Below, piece after piece: positions 1-8,249 of a DNA stretch of 52,892 nucleotides. The DNA is taken from positions 1-52,892 of the forward strand of contig NZ_BAOP01000033.1 of NCBI RefSeq assembly GCF_000344135.1, written 5' to 3'. The notes under the pieces were generated by a model. The model worked only from the letters and a program-made list of their open reading frames with translations, did not search any database and had not been told where the DNA came from. Made by a program: the position numbers and the translations under genes. Source of the stretch: Gordonia malaquae NBRC 108250 (lineage in GTDB: Bacteria > Actinomycetota > Actinomycetes > Mycobacteriales > Mycobacteriaceae). Within the stretch, counting starts at the first letter, position 1; every line of letters begins with the position of its first letter.

Positions 1-15
1 CCACTCGACCTCACG

Positions 16-58
16 AACCTGGCGTTTGGTGTCATCTGGTGACACCAAACGCCAGGTT
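16..58 (-). terminator. Perfect 19-bp hairpin after cysA
   Basis: Arms 16-34 and 40-58 are perfectly complementary around a 5-nt loop, starting 8 nt beyond the cysA stop on the minus strand. No U-tract follows on that strand, so it would be the tail-less type common in actinobacteria. It probably ends the sulfate-import operon. An mRNA-stabilising role is also possible. Confidence 0.7.
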
Positions 59-65
59 TGTCTTG

Positions 66-1061
66 TCAGTCGTTCGAGAGCTGCGGAACCTTCGTGGCAC
101 GCGCGAAGATCGACTCGCCCGCCTGGAGATTCAGCGCGTTCTGGTCACCACGCGTGATCTGAGCGACGAACTCCTCGCCTGTGGTCGCAGCCTTGAGCTC
201 CACCCGCGTCTCGAATCCGAGGTTGACCACACGTTCGACCGACGCCTTCACCACGCCGGTGTCCAGCGTCGAATCGGGTCCGGGGAACACCATCTCCGGG
301 GTGCGGCCGAGACGGATGTCGTGCGGACGGACAAGCTCGCCGTTGAGGCGCGACACCGAACCGAGGAACGACGCGACGAACACGTTGTCCGGGCGGTCGT
401 ACAGATCGTCCGGCGCCCCGACCTGCTCGATCCGCCCCTTGTTGAGCACCGCGATACGGTCGGAGACGTCGAGGGCCTCCTGCTGATCGTGCGTCACCAG
501 AACGGTCGTGACATTGACCTCGTCATGAAGCTTGCGGAGCCATTTCCGGAGGTCTTCGCGGACCTTCGCGTCGAGCGCGCCGAATGGCTCGTCGAGCAGC
601 AGCACCTGCGGGTCCACCGCGAGCGCGCGAGCCAGCGCCATGCGCTGACGCTGACCGCCCGACAACTGTGCGGGGTAGCGCTTCTGGAAGACCGTGAGTC
701 CGACGATGTCGAGCAGCTCGTCGACCTTCTTCTTGATCTCGTCCTTCGGGCGCTTCCGGATCTTGAGGCCGAACGCGATGTTCTCGCGCACGGTGAGGTG
801 CTTGAACGCCGCGTAGTGCTGGAAGACGAACCCGATGTCACGTTGTTGCGGCGACGCCGAGGACACGTCTCTTCCGTTGATCTTGACCGTGCCCGAGTCG
901 AGGCGGTCGAGTCCCGCGATGGCGCGGAGCAGAGTCGACTTGCCCGAACCCGACGGCCCGAGAAGGGACGTGAGCGAACCCTCCGGGATGTCGATCGACA
1001 CGTCGTCGAGGGCAGCGAATTCGCCGTAGCGCTTGTTGGCGCCGATCACCGAGATGGACAT
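66..1061 (-). CDS. cysA: Sulfate/thiosulfate ABC transporter ATP-binding protein CysA
   Basis: This is the ATPase that powers sulfate and thiosulfate import with the CysT/CysW permeases on the cytoplasmic face. The protein has 331 residues. It shows a Walker A (GPSGSGKST), the ABC signature (LSGGQRQR), a Walker B ([12 protein letters not shown]) and a switch histidine (LVTHDQ), followed by a TOBE-like C-terminal part. I chose the ATG giving [13 protein letters not shown], because it lies 1 nt after the cysW stop and matches CysA N-termini. An upstream in-frame ATG would add 32 low-complexity residues inside cysW. It is the last gene of the operon. Confidence 0.96.
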   Translation of the reverse strand: MSISVIGANKRYGEFAALDDVSIDIPEGSLTSLLGPSGSGKSTLLRAIAGLDRLDSGTVKINGRDVSSASPQQRDIGFVFQHYAAFKHLTVRENIAFGLKIRKRPKDEIKKKVDELLDIVGLTVFQKRYPAQLSGGQRQRMALARALAVDPQVLLLDEPFGALDAKVREDLRKWLRKLHDEVNVTTVLVTHDQQEALDVSDRIAVLNKGRIEQVGAPDDLYDRPDNVFVASFLGSVSRLNGELVRPHDIRLGRTPEMVFPGPDSTLDTGVVKASVERVVNLGFETRVELKAATTGEEFVAQITRGDQNALNLQAGESIFARATKVPQLSND

Positions 1062-1062
1062 G

Positions 1063-1947
1063 TCAGATCTTCTCCTGCGCTGGTGTGGAGGGGGTGGTAC
1101 CGCTGGTGGGGGAATCGACGACCGACGCGCTGGCGTCGGCGACACGTCCTTGGACACGTCGCTCGATCACGGTCATGAAGACGAGGACGACGATCGCGAC
1201 GAGCATCAGCAGAGTCGCGGCCGCATAGGCCCCGTACTCGTTGTAGTCGTCGGTGTAGCGCGAATGCACGAGGAGGGTCAGCGTCTGCGACACCCCTGGA
1301 AAGTTCGACGACACCATGGTGACCGCGCCGTACTCGCCGAGTGCGCGAGCGACGGTCAGGACCACGCCGTAGGTCAGGCCCCACCGGATGGCCGGGAGGG
1401 TGATCCGCCAGAACGTCTGCCAACCGGTGGCGCCGAGCGTGGATGCAGCCTCCTCCTGCTCGGTGCCGATCTCACGGAGCACCGGCTCGACCTCGCGGAC
1501 CACGAAGGGCAGCGTCACGAAGATCGTCGCCAGCACCATGCCGGGCAGTCCGAAGATGATGCGGAAGCCGAGTGACTCGATTCCGCCGAACCAGCCGTCG
1601 ACGCCCCACAGTGCGATCAGCGCGACACCGACGACAACGGGCGACACTGCGAACGGCAGGTCGACGATCGCCTGGAGGACGCCCTTGCCGCGGAAACGTC
1701 CACGAGCGAGCGCGATCGCCATCACGATGCCGAACACGACGTTCAGCGGAACGACGATCACCACGATCAGCAACGACAGTTGCAGAGCGGAGATGGCGGC
1801 TGGAGTGGTGATCCACTCCCAGAACTGGCCGAAGCCGTGCTCGAACGACCGCCAGAAGATCAGGCCGACCGGCACCAGGAGCAGGACGAACAGGTAGACG
1901 AGGGCGACGCTGCGCAAGCCGAGGCGCGTCCATTTCGACACGATCAT
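1063..1947 (-). CDS. cysW: Sulfate ABC transporter permease CysW
   Basis: Inner-membrane permease subunit of the sulfate/thiosulfate importer, 294 residues, of the usual length. It has about six hydrophobic segments starting at [18 protein letters not shown]. The cytoplasmic coupling region reads [21 protein letters not shown], of the EAA type that contacts CysA. The start codon overlaps the cysT stop by 4 nt (ATGA), so translation is coupled. A poorly conserved Ser/Thr-rich tail follows the last membrane segment. Confidence 0.95.
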   Translation of the reverse strand: MIVSKWTRLGLRSVALVYLFVLLLVPVGLIFWRSFEHGFGQFWEWITTPAAISALQLSLLIVVIVVPLNVVFGIVMAIALARGRFRGKGVLQAIVDLPFAVSPVVVGVALIALWGVDGWFGGIESLGFRIIFGLPGMVLATIFVTLPFVVREVEPVLREIGTEQEEAASTLGATGWQTFWRITLPAIRWGLTYGVVLTVARALGEYGAVTMVSSNFPGVSQTLTLLVHSRYTDDYNEYGAYAAATLLMLVAIVVLVFMTVIERRVQGRVADASASVVDSPTSGTTPSTPAQEKI

Positions 1948-2786
1948 GCTTCCGAGCCCTCCCGAGACGTCTGGATGCGCGAGACCACACGAAGGATCAG
2001 CAGCACAACGAATGCGATGACGAGCAGCGCCACCGAGACGGCCGCCGCGTTGACCGGCTCGTCGACCTCGATCTGCTGCTGGATGTACTGCGAGGCGACC
2101 TGCGTCTCACCGGGGATGTTGCCGCCGATGAGGACGACCGAGCCGAACTCGCCGATCGCGCGGGTGAACGCCAGTCCGGCCCCGGTGAGGATCGACGGCA
2201 GGAGCGCAGGCAACACGATCTTGACCCAGATGGTCCGGTTGCTGGCGCCGAGGACCGCTGCCGCCTCCTCGACACTCGTGTCGAGTTCCATCAGCACAGG
2301 CTGCACCTGTCGGACCACGAACGGCAGAGTCACGAACGTCAGCGCGATGATCACCGCGGGCTGGGTGGCCGACAGGTGCACGCCGATCGGGCTGTTCGGC
2401 CCGTACAGCGACAGCAGGACCAGGCTGGCGACGATGGTCGGCAGTGCAAACGGCAGGTCGATGATCGCATTGACGAACGCCTTGCCGGGGAAGACGTCGC
2501 GGACCAGGACCCACGCGATGATCGTGCCGAAGACCACGTTCACCAGTGCGACGACCAGCGACACCACCACGGTGATACCGAGCGTGTCGAGCGCCGCCGG
2601 ATCGGTGACGCCGTCCCAGAATCCGCTTGCTCCGTCGTCGAACGACTGCGCGGCGATCGCGGCGAGCGGCAGCAGAACGATGATGCTCAACCACAGGCCT
2701 GCGACGCCGACGGTGAGGCCCGTCGTCGACCTGCGTCCCACGCCCGCTGTCACCGCCTGCGGCTCGGTAGAGGTGTCGGTGCTCAA
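1944..2786 (-). CDS. cysT: Sulfate ABC transporter permease CysT
   Basis: The second membrane permease of the sulfate importer (CysT/CysU), 280 residues. Predicted membrane segments include GLTVGVAGLWLSIIVLLPLA near residue 25 and a last one near residue 255. The EAA-type loop reads VEEAAAVLGASNRTIWVKIVLP. Its start overlaps the stop of the substrate-binding protein by 4 nt, and its stop overlaps the cysW start, giving the order binding protein-cysT-cysW-cysA. Paralogy with CysW is visible along the whole length. Confidence 0.95.
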   Translation of the reverse strand: MSTDTSTEPQAVTAGVGRRSTTGLTVGVAGLWLSIIVLLPLAAIAAQSFDDGASGFWDGVTDPAALDTLGITVVVSLVVALVNVVFGTIIAWVLVRDVFPGKAFVNAIIDLPFALPTIVASLVLLSLYGPNSPIGVHLSATQPAVIIALTFVTLPFVVRQVQPVLMELDTSVEEAAAVLGASNRTIWVKIVLPALLPSILTGAGLAFTRAIGEFGSVVLIGGNIPGETQVASQYIQQQIEVDEPVNAAAVSVALLVIAFVVLLILRVVSRIQTSREGSEA

Positions 2787-3862
2787 CTGCCCGCCTCCTT
2801 CTTGTAGATCGCGGTGATCTCACCGTCGGATCCGAACAGCTTCTTGTCGGTGGCCTTCCAGCCGCCGAGGTCGTCGATCGTCCACAGCTGGGAGATGTCT
2901 CCGGGGAACAACTGAGCGGTCTCCTCCTTCACTGCGGCGTCGACGGGGCGGAATCCCGCGGAGGCCCAGAGTCGCTGGGCTTCCGGCGTGAACAGATACG
3001 CCACGAAGTCGCGCGCGGCGGCGATGTCGTCGCTTGTGTCGACCACCGCGACCGGATTGTCGATGCGGAAGGTCTCCGACGGAACGACGTAGTCGATCCG
3101 CTCGGACTGCGACACCTCGGGGTTCTTCCGCTTGAGCATGATCGCTTCGTTCTCGTAGCTGATCAGGACATCGCCCTGCCCCTTCTCGAACGCCGTGGTC
3201 GCCTCGCGGCCCGACTTGGGCAACACGTTGACGTGGTCGCGGACAAGCTCCCGAACGTACGCCAGCCCCGCTTCCGGATCCTTGCCGCCGGAGCTCTTCG
3301 CCGCATACGGCGCGAGGAGATTCCACTTGGCCGAACCGGAGCTTCCGGGGTTGGGCGTCACGACGTCGATGCCGGGCCGGAGCAGGTCGTCCCACGACCG
3401 GATGTTCTTGGGGTTCCCCTCGCGGACGACGAGCGCGACGACCGAGCCGAAGGGCACCGACTTGTTCGGCGCCTGCTTCTCCCAGTCCTCGGCGACGAGC
3501 CCGGCCTTGACCAGGCGGGTCACGTCCGGCGCGACGGAGAAGTTGACGACGTCCGTCGGGAGTCCACGTGCGACCTTTCGCGACTGATCGCCCGACGCTC
3601 CGTACGACTGCGAGAAGCCGATGTCACTCCCGACGGTGGTGGCGCGGAAGGCCGGGATCACCTTGTCGAACCCGGTCTTCGGCGTCGCGTACGCGACCAG
3701 ATTGATGTGCCGCGAGCCAGACGAGATGTCGACCCCGCCCGGCGTGTCGGTGGATCCGCCGCCGCACGCGGCTGCCGATGCGACGAGTGCTGCGGTCATC
3801 ATGAGGCAGCCGATGATCCGGCGCGGGCGCCGCACGCGCCGATAGGTCTTCTCCGAGTTCAC
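2783..3862 (-). CDS. Sulfate-binding lipoprotein (SubI/CysP-like)
   Basis: Extracytoplasmic substrate-binding protein that delivers sulfate or thiosulfate to CysTW. The N-terminus has Arg-rich residues, a hydrophobic stretch and a lipobox-like ASAAAC followed by GGG, so it is probably a lipoprotein (mature Cys about residue 34). The body has family hallmarks such as FSQSYGASGDQSRKVARGL and VTPNPGSSGSAKWNLLAPY. I chose the GTG at 3862 (VNSEKTYRR) because a TATCGT -10 box lies exactly 6 nt upstream, which fits a leaderless mRNA. An ATG at 3898 would add 12 residues but lies inside the -35 region. It corresponds in position to M. tuberculosis subI. Confidence 0.92.
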   Translation of the reverse strand: MNSEKTYRRVRRPRRIIGCLMMTAALVASAAACGGGSTDTPGGVDISSGSRHINLVAYATPKTGFDKVIPAFRATTVGSDIGFSQSYGASGDQSRKVARGLPTDVVNFSVAPDVTRLVKAGLVAEDWEKQAPNKSVPFGSVVALVVREGNPKNIRSWDDLLRPGIDVVTPNPGSSGSAKWNLLAPYAAKSSGGKDPEAGLAYVRELVRDHVNVLPKSGREATTAFEKGQGDVLISYENEAIMLKRKNPEVSQSERIDYVVPSETFRIDNPVAVVDTSDDIAAARDFVAYLFTPEAQRLWASAGFRPVDAAVKEETAQLFPGDISQLWTIDDLGGWKATDKKLFGSDGEITAIYKKEAGS

Positions 3863-3868
3863 GCGATG

Positions 3869-3898
3869 ACGATAACGAGGTATCGGTGTTGTGCTCAA
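3869..3898 (-). promoter_or_regulatory. Leaderless promoter of the sulfate-import operon
   Basis: On the minus strand there is TTGAGC (3898-3893), an 18-nt spacer, then TATCGT (3874-3869), and 6 nt later the GTG at 3862. Transcription would begin at or next to the start codon. Regulation by sulfur status is likely from family knowledge, but I see no identifiable operator. Confidence 0.55.
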
Positions 3899-4065
3899 CG
3901 CCTACCATCGACGCGCGTCGAAGATCGTGACCAGCACCGATCGGTGTGCTTACCGCCCCGGTTCGACGTGAACTGCGGTTATCGCGGAGCCGCGCCGCGC
4001 TGCGGAGCGTTCATGGTTTTTGATTCACGCTGATTGAAAGTCGTGGTGTCGCCGCCGACGAGTAC

Positions 4066-4143
4066 TCAACGCGTGAGGAACCAGGCCAGGATCACGAGAA
4101 GAATGAGCGCGACCAGTGCGAGCGTCACTTTGGAACGGAACAT
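4066..4143 (-). CDS. Candidate 25-residue membrane peptide
   Basis: This ATG ORF encodes 25 residues: a basic start (MFRSKV), one continuous hydrophobic helix (TLALVALILLVILAWF), then a charged end (LTR). It starts 3 nt after the stop of the 66-residue membrane-protein gene upstream on the same strand, so translational coupling is plausible. I do not recognise a family. The basic-hydrophobic-basic pattern looks like a single-span small membrane protein. Chance cannot be excluded at this length. Confidence 0.5.
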   Translation of the reverse strand: MFRSKVTLALVALILLVILAWFLTR

Positions 4144-4146
4144 GAC

Positions 4147-4347
4147 TCAAATACCCAATCCGTGATCGTCACCGACATCGCGCCTGCTGACCAGTGCGAC
4201 GAGGCGTCTGACGAGGAAGTTGACTGCGAGAGCGATGACCGTCGCGAGCGGGATGACGACGACAAGAGTCACCAGCAGTTGGGGAACGAACGGCAGACCG
4301 GTGAGCCACTCCTCCACCGAGTCCCACCACGACAGAACACTGTCCAC
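4147..4347 (-). CDS. Small conserved membrane protein (Rv2401A-like by position)
   Basis: A 66-residue protein with an amphipathic N-terminus (MDSVLSWWDSVEEWL), one long hydrophobic stretch (PQLLVTLVVVIPLATVIALAV) and a basic then acidic tail. Size and location next to the sulfate-importer genes match the small membrane protein Rv2401A of M. tuberculosis. Function is unknown. It may be cotranscribed with the 25-residue ORF just downstream. Confidence 0.7.
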   Translation of the reverse strand: MDSVLSWWDSVEEWLTGLPFVPQLLVTLVVVIPLATVIALAVNFLVRRLVALVSRRDVGDDHGLGI

Positions 4348-4442
4348 GCCGGCCGGTCACCTCGTCTCACCACTGCTGAATCGTCCCGTCACCGCACGCG
4401 AGCAGCGACGCCTCGGAGCGTCGAACGCTCCACTCATGAACT

Positions 4443-6485
4443 CTACTCGCCGACTCCGACCAGCCCACGGCGTGCCAGGAGCGGTGTGATCTGCGCTGCA
4501 CGTCCGAGCATCGAGGCGTGCGCACGGACGGGGTCCTCGCTGTCGCCCTTCGACAACACTGCGTCGGCGAACCGCCGGCCGAGTTCGCGTTGCAGTCCCC
4601 CACCGGCGAGGAACCACTGCTCGGTCTCGGCGTCGAGCACCTCCGACCAGATGTACGAGTAGTACGCGGACGAGTAACCTCCGCCGAACACGTGGTTGAA
4701 GTATGCGGTCCGGTAGCGCGGCGGGATCAGGTCCGACGCAAGACCGACCTCGGCGAGGGCCCGCGCTTCGAACGCGAGGACGTCGGTGGGCACGTCGTCA
4801 GGCCCGAGCCGGTGCCAGGCGAGGTCGAGTGCGGCGGCCGCCAGGTATTCGACGGTCGAGTGCGCCGTCTCGGTGGCCGTCGAGGCACGGACCGCGTCGA
4901 GCAGTGCCGCGGGTGCGGGCTCGCCGGTGCTGTGATGCCTGGCGTATCCGGCGACGACGTCGGGGTGCAACGCCCACATCTCGTTGACCTGCGACGGGAA
5001 CTCGACGAAGTCGCGCGGCACCGAGGTCCCCGACTGCGAGACGTAGTCGACGTCGGAGAGCAGTCCGTGAATCGCATGACCGAATTCGTGGAACACGGTG
5101 ATCAGTTGGTCGAACGTCAGCAGGCACTTCTCGCCTGTCTCCGGCTTGGTCAGATTGGAGACGTTGACGATGATCGGCGACGTCCCGAGGGTTCGTGACT
5201 GATCGACGATGTTGTTCATCCACGCGCCTCCTCGTTTGGACGGGCGTGCGAAGAAGTCCCCGAGGAACAGACCGACCCCGTCGCCGTCGCGCGAGACCTC
5301 CCACACCCGGACGTCGGGATGGTATCCGCGCAGGTCCGGACGTTCGGTGAGGGTCAGCCCGTACAACGCGTGCGCCGCCGCGAACACCCCGTCGACGAGC
5401 ACCGCCTCGAGTTCGCAGTACTGCTCGAACTCGTCGACGCTCGGCGCGTCGCCGGTTCCGGTGTTCTGGGCGAGGGCGAACGTGACGTCGGCGGGGCCGA
5501 ATGATCCGTCGAACCGTCGTCGGAGGCCGGCCAGTTCGCTCTCCGCCGCTGCCATGGCTGCGGCGCCAAGATTCGAGAGCAGGTCGGCGACGGTCTGCGA
5601 GTCGGGTGCGGTCTCCTCGGCGATCACGAAGTCGGCGTGGGTCGCGTAACCGAGCAGTCGGGCGCGACGCGCACGCAGGTCGACGATCTCGAGGACCATG
5701 GCGCGGGTGTCGTGATCGCCGCCGTGTGAGCAGCGGTTGACCGAGGCCTCGAACACACGTCGACGAGACTTCGGTGCGGTCAGCTTCGCCACACTGCCCT
5801 GGCTTGTCGGCAGTTCCAGGGTCACGAGCCAGCCGTCGTCGTGTCCGGCGTCCGCTGCGGCCCGCCGCGCCGCGGCGATCTCCCCGGTCGACAGCCCGTC
5901 GAGGTCGGCGACGTCGTCGAACAGCACTGCGGAAGCGTTCGTGTCGTCGAGGAGACGCTGACCGAAGTCGGTGGTCAGGGCCGCCAGCCGCGACGACCAC
6001 TCGCGCATCTGCGCCTGCCCGTCGTCGTCGAGCGCGGCACCTGCCCGAACGACCGCGCGGTACCGCTGCTCGGTCAGTCTGCGCTGCGGTCCGGTGAGCC
6101 CGGACGTCTCGCGCGCGGCGTGGACCTCGTCGATCCGCGCGAACAACGCCGAGTTCATCGCGATCGTGTTGCTGTGCTCGGTGAGCCGTACCGCGAGAGT
6201 CTGAGCGATCTGCGCTCGCTGCGGGTTGCTGTCCGGGCCTTCGAGGTTGAAGAAGATCCCATTGGCCCGTGCCAGTGCACGCCCCGAGTTCTCCAGCGCC
6301 TCGATCGTGTTCGCGAAGGTCGCCGGTTCGGAGTTCGACGCGATGGCGTCGACCTCGGCGAGGTGTTCGGCGAGCGCGATGTCGTAGGCGGGCAGGAAGT
6401 CGTCGTCCGAGATGGCGGCGAAGTCGGGAAGCCCGTACGGAAGGTCAGACGCCGCGAGCACCGGATTGGTCGAGTCGAGAGCCAT
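4443..6485 (-). CDS. M3 family oligopeptidase (peptidyl-dipeptidase Dcp/PrlC-like)
   Basis: A cytoplasmic zinc metallopeptidase of 680 residues, the usual size for the M3A family (oligopeptidase A / Dcp), which degrades short peptides. The zinc motif HEFGH lies near residue 463 in TVFHEFGHAIHGLL, and the downstream region with PSQVNEMWALHP supplies the third ligand Glu. The N-terminal helical cap begins NPVLAASDLPYGLPDFAAI. I chose the ATG giving MALDSTNP, since an upstream ATG at 6554 would run into the neighbouring acetyltransferase gene. It is a single gene, not obviously in an operon with its neighbours. Confidence 0.93.
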   Translation of the reverse strand: MALDSTNPVLAASDLPYGLPDFAAISDDDFLPAYDIALAEHLAEVDAIASNSEPATFANTIEALENSGRALARANGIFFNLEGPDSNPQRAQIAQTLAVRLTEHSNTIAMNSALFARIDEVHAARETSGLTGPQRRLTEQRYRAVVRAGAALDDDGQAQMREWSSRLAALTTDFGQRLLDDTNASAVLFDDVADLDGLSTGEIAAARRAAADAGHDDGWLVTLELPTSQGSVAKLTAPKSRRRVFEASVNRCSHGGDHDTRAMVLEIVDLRARRARLLGYATHADFVIAEETAPDSQTVADLLSNLGAAAMAAAESELAGLRRRFDGSFGPADVTFALAQNTGTGDAPSVDEFEQYCELEAVLVDGVFAAAHALYGLTLTERPDLRGYHPDVRVWEVSRDGDGVGLFLGDFFARPSKRGGAWMNNIVDQSRTLGTSPIIVNVSNLTKPETGEKCLLTFDQLITVFHEFGHAIHGLLSDVDYVSQSGTSVPRDFVEFPSQVNEMWALHPDVVAGYARHHSTGEPAPAALLDAVRASTATETAHSTVEYLAAAALDLAWHRLGPDDVPTDVLAFEARALAEVGLASDLIPPRYRTAYFNHVFGGGYSSAYYSYIWSEVLDAETEQWFLAGGGLQRELGRRFADAVLSKGDSEDPVRAHASMLGRAAQITPLLARRGLVGVGE

Positions 6486-6529
6486 GCGACCAGGGTGCCA
6501 CAGTGGTCGAGGTGAACCGCCTTCCCGCA

Positions 6530-7054
6530 CTACACGGAGATGGTGCGCATCCACATCTGGAGATCATGCTCGGGCGGCCCGAACGGTTCCCAGCCAAATC
6601 TCTTCAGCAATCTCTGGATCGGAAGATTAGACGTATTGGTCTTCGCCATCAGTACAACCACAGAAACCGAGTTCTCGCCGGCAAAACTCCCAGCTTCGCG
6701 ATGCAGTTCTGACAGCAGACGACCTGCGATCTCACCACCGACTCCACGATGGGCTACAGCAACCGCAATGGACTTGACGAAGACTTCGAGGCGCCCGCCG
6801 ACGATCTCGAAATGCAGGTGGCACACTGCGGCGGGCACTCCGACCACTTCCCCGATCAGGAGTATTTCATCAGCGGCCAACCTTGATCTGCATCCGCGGA
6901 AATGAGATTGGACTTCCACCTCCCAAGGTTTCGGGTGCGGCAGCCTTCTACCACTTGAGGTCCTCGGGTACTCCGTCGTGCACGTGAATGTCTGAAGCCA
7001 CTGTTCACGCCGCGGGTCACGTGTGCTGCGCCAGACCGGAGATCGATCGGTCAC
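6530..7054 (-). CDS. GNAT-family N-acetyltransferase paired with an HTH-ImmA/IrrE gene
   Basis: This 174-residue protein has an acetyl-CoA-binding motif A of the GNAT type (VKSIAVAVAHRGVGGEIAGRLL), a following beta strand (VSVVVLMAKTNTSN) and a C-terminal NLPIQRLLKRFGWEPFG segment, as in Gcn5-related acetyltransferases. The GTG start overlaps the stop of the upstream ImmA/IrrE gene by 4 nt (GTGA), so the two are translationally coupled. Its substrate is unknown. Codon use looks less GC-biased than the neighbours (runs such as AGATTAGACGTATTGG on the complementary strand), which suggests acquisition by transfer. It may be the effector of a stress or toxin-antitoxin-like cassette. That role is inference. 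Confidence 0.8.
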   Translation of the reverse strand: MTDRSPVWRSTRDPRREQWLQTFTCTTEYPRTSSGRRLPHPKPWEVEVQSHFRGCRSRLAADEILLIGEVVGVPAAVCHLHFEIVGGRLEVFVKSIAVAVAHRGVGGEIAGRLLSELHREAGSFAGENSVSVVVLMAKTNTSNLPIQRLLKRFGWEPFGPPEHDLQMWMRTISV

Positions 7055-8196
7055 CCGTCGGCCGTCTCGCTTGTTGATTCAATCAATCGGGCCACCACCT
7101 CAGATGGAGGCTTGGAATGCCGAGCTGAATATCGCGCAGCCAGCACTTCGTCCGACTCAGGTTCAGGAAAATCGATGTCATCCACTGGAACATCCAATGC
7201 CCATGCCAGCCCTTCCGGGTCAGCTTGCCCAGTTTCGACTCGCTCCGTCAACGCACCGAGCAGATCGAGTGGGAACCGTCTCCGTGCTGAATCCTGCTGA
7301 CGGTCCGCAAGCTCAGTCCGACGCCCAGTCTCGAAGAGCCACCTTCCTACGAGCTGTGGCGTGCTCCTATTGAGCGCTCGAGAAACATCAGACGACACCC
7401 CTAACCGGAGATTGTCTAGGCGTACCTTCAGTGCCTGTCGGGAGACCCCCGATTTCCACAGGAACTCGGCAACTCCACCCTCAGACTCGGCCGCCCAGTC
7501 AACAGCCCGAATCTGTTCGGCCGGAAGTAGGAGATCAGCAGCGAATGCGTTCGCAGCGCCTTCCTGCTCGTCCACTGAGCACGTGGACTCGCCGTGGTGA
7601 CCATTCGCTATATGTCCGAGCTCATGCGCCAAAGACCAGTTGCTCTTGTACCAATGAGTCCCACCCGACAGAACGATGACCAGCCGGTCGCCTATCTGAA
7701 TCGAGTAATCAGTCGACAAACCACTGACACGCACTACGTCGATCCCGAGTTCCGATTCCGCAAGCTCACCGAATCGGCGAACGAAGCCTTCGCCAAGCTG
7801 ATCACGCACCTGACGGGCCGACGTGAAGGTCGCTCGGCTGGGCGGCAAGCCTTCAGGAAAAGCGTCGAGGTACAGTGCTTCGACCCGCTTCACGATCGCA
7901 TCATCGCTGAACTTGCCCGGATTGACCCGTCGCCTCGACTCTGCGTCCCAGGCGTGACGGGCAACGACGCTCACCCGATGGGGATCCGGCTCCCCCGTGA
8001 TCAGCCAATGGACTTCGACGTCGAGTATGTGAGCGATATCGGTCAACTCGATTGTCGAGAACCCTCGCCTGCCATTCATCGCGCGCGACAGCGCGTCGGG
8101 CGTCATGTCGACTCGGTCAGCAAGCGTCGCTTGCGTGAGCCCTGCGGGAATTCGCGACCTGATGCGGTCCCCTACTGCGGCAACTTTGGGGTCCAT
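7051..8196 (-). CDS. HTH (XRE) regulator with ImmA/IrrE metallopeptidase domain
   Basis: A 381-residue two-domain protein. Residues about 18-65 form an XRE-type helix-turn-helix (LTQATLADRVDMTPDALSRAM). The middle carries an ImmA/IrrE (COG2856) zinc-peptidase domain with HELGH at 191-195 in WSLAHELGHIANGHH and the third-ligand region EQEGAANAFAADLLLP. A 120-residue C-terminal part of unknown role follows. Such proteins usually regulate mobile-element, stress or toxin-antitoxin genes, and the protease can inactivate a repressor. A perfect 9-bp palindrome just upstream of its own start suggests autoregulation. It is coupled to the GNAT gene downstream. The pair sits between the M3 peptidase gene and lepA and appears inserted. 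Confidence 0.9.
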   Translation of the reverse strand: MDPKVAAVGDRIRSRIPAGLTQATLADRVDMTPDALSRAMNGRRGFSTIELTDIAHILDVEVHWLITGEPDPHRVSVVARHAWDAESRRRVNPGKFSDDAIVKRVEALYLDAFPEGLPPSRATFTSARQVRDQLGEGFVRRFGELAESELGIDVVRVSGLSTDYSIQIGDRLVIVLSGGTHWYKSNWSLAHELGHIANGHHGESTCSVDEQEGAANAFAADLLLPAEQIRAVDWAAESEGGVAEFLWKSGVSRQALKVRLDNLRLGVSSDVSRALNRSTPQLVGRWLFETGRRTELADRQQDSARRRFPLDLLGALTERVETGQADPEGLAWALDVPVDDIDFPEPESDEVLAARYSARHSKPPSEVVARLIESTSETADG

Positions 8197-8202
8197 GCCG
8201 CC

Positions 8203-8238
8203 ATACTACGCAGCCATTGGGAAAATCCCAATGGTTGC
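8203..8238 (-). promoter_or_regulatory. Promoter with palindromic operator for the HTH-ImmA gene
   Basis: On the minus strand, TTGGGA (8231-8226), a 17-nt spacer and TAGTAT (8208-8203) make a good promoter. A palindrome with perfect 9-bp arms (8214-8222 and 8226-8234, 3-nt centre) covers the -35 box and spacer. With one mismatch it extends to 8210-8238. The position is ideal for repression by the HTH protein. It could alternatively be a weak lepA terminator, but it lacks a U-tract. Confidence 0.6.
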
Positions 8239-8249
8239 GTGGGTGCGAG

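Noticed and set aside
39..1178. A 379-codon plus-strand frame opposite cysA
   Set aside because: It is the GC-driven antisense shadow of a clear ATPase gene and shows Arg-rich low-complexity sequence.
3899..4065. Possible terminator or operator in the GC-rich gap upstream of the sulfate-binding-protein gene
   Set aside because: Only short 5-bp arms (CGCGG/CCGCG) are present, too weak to call.
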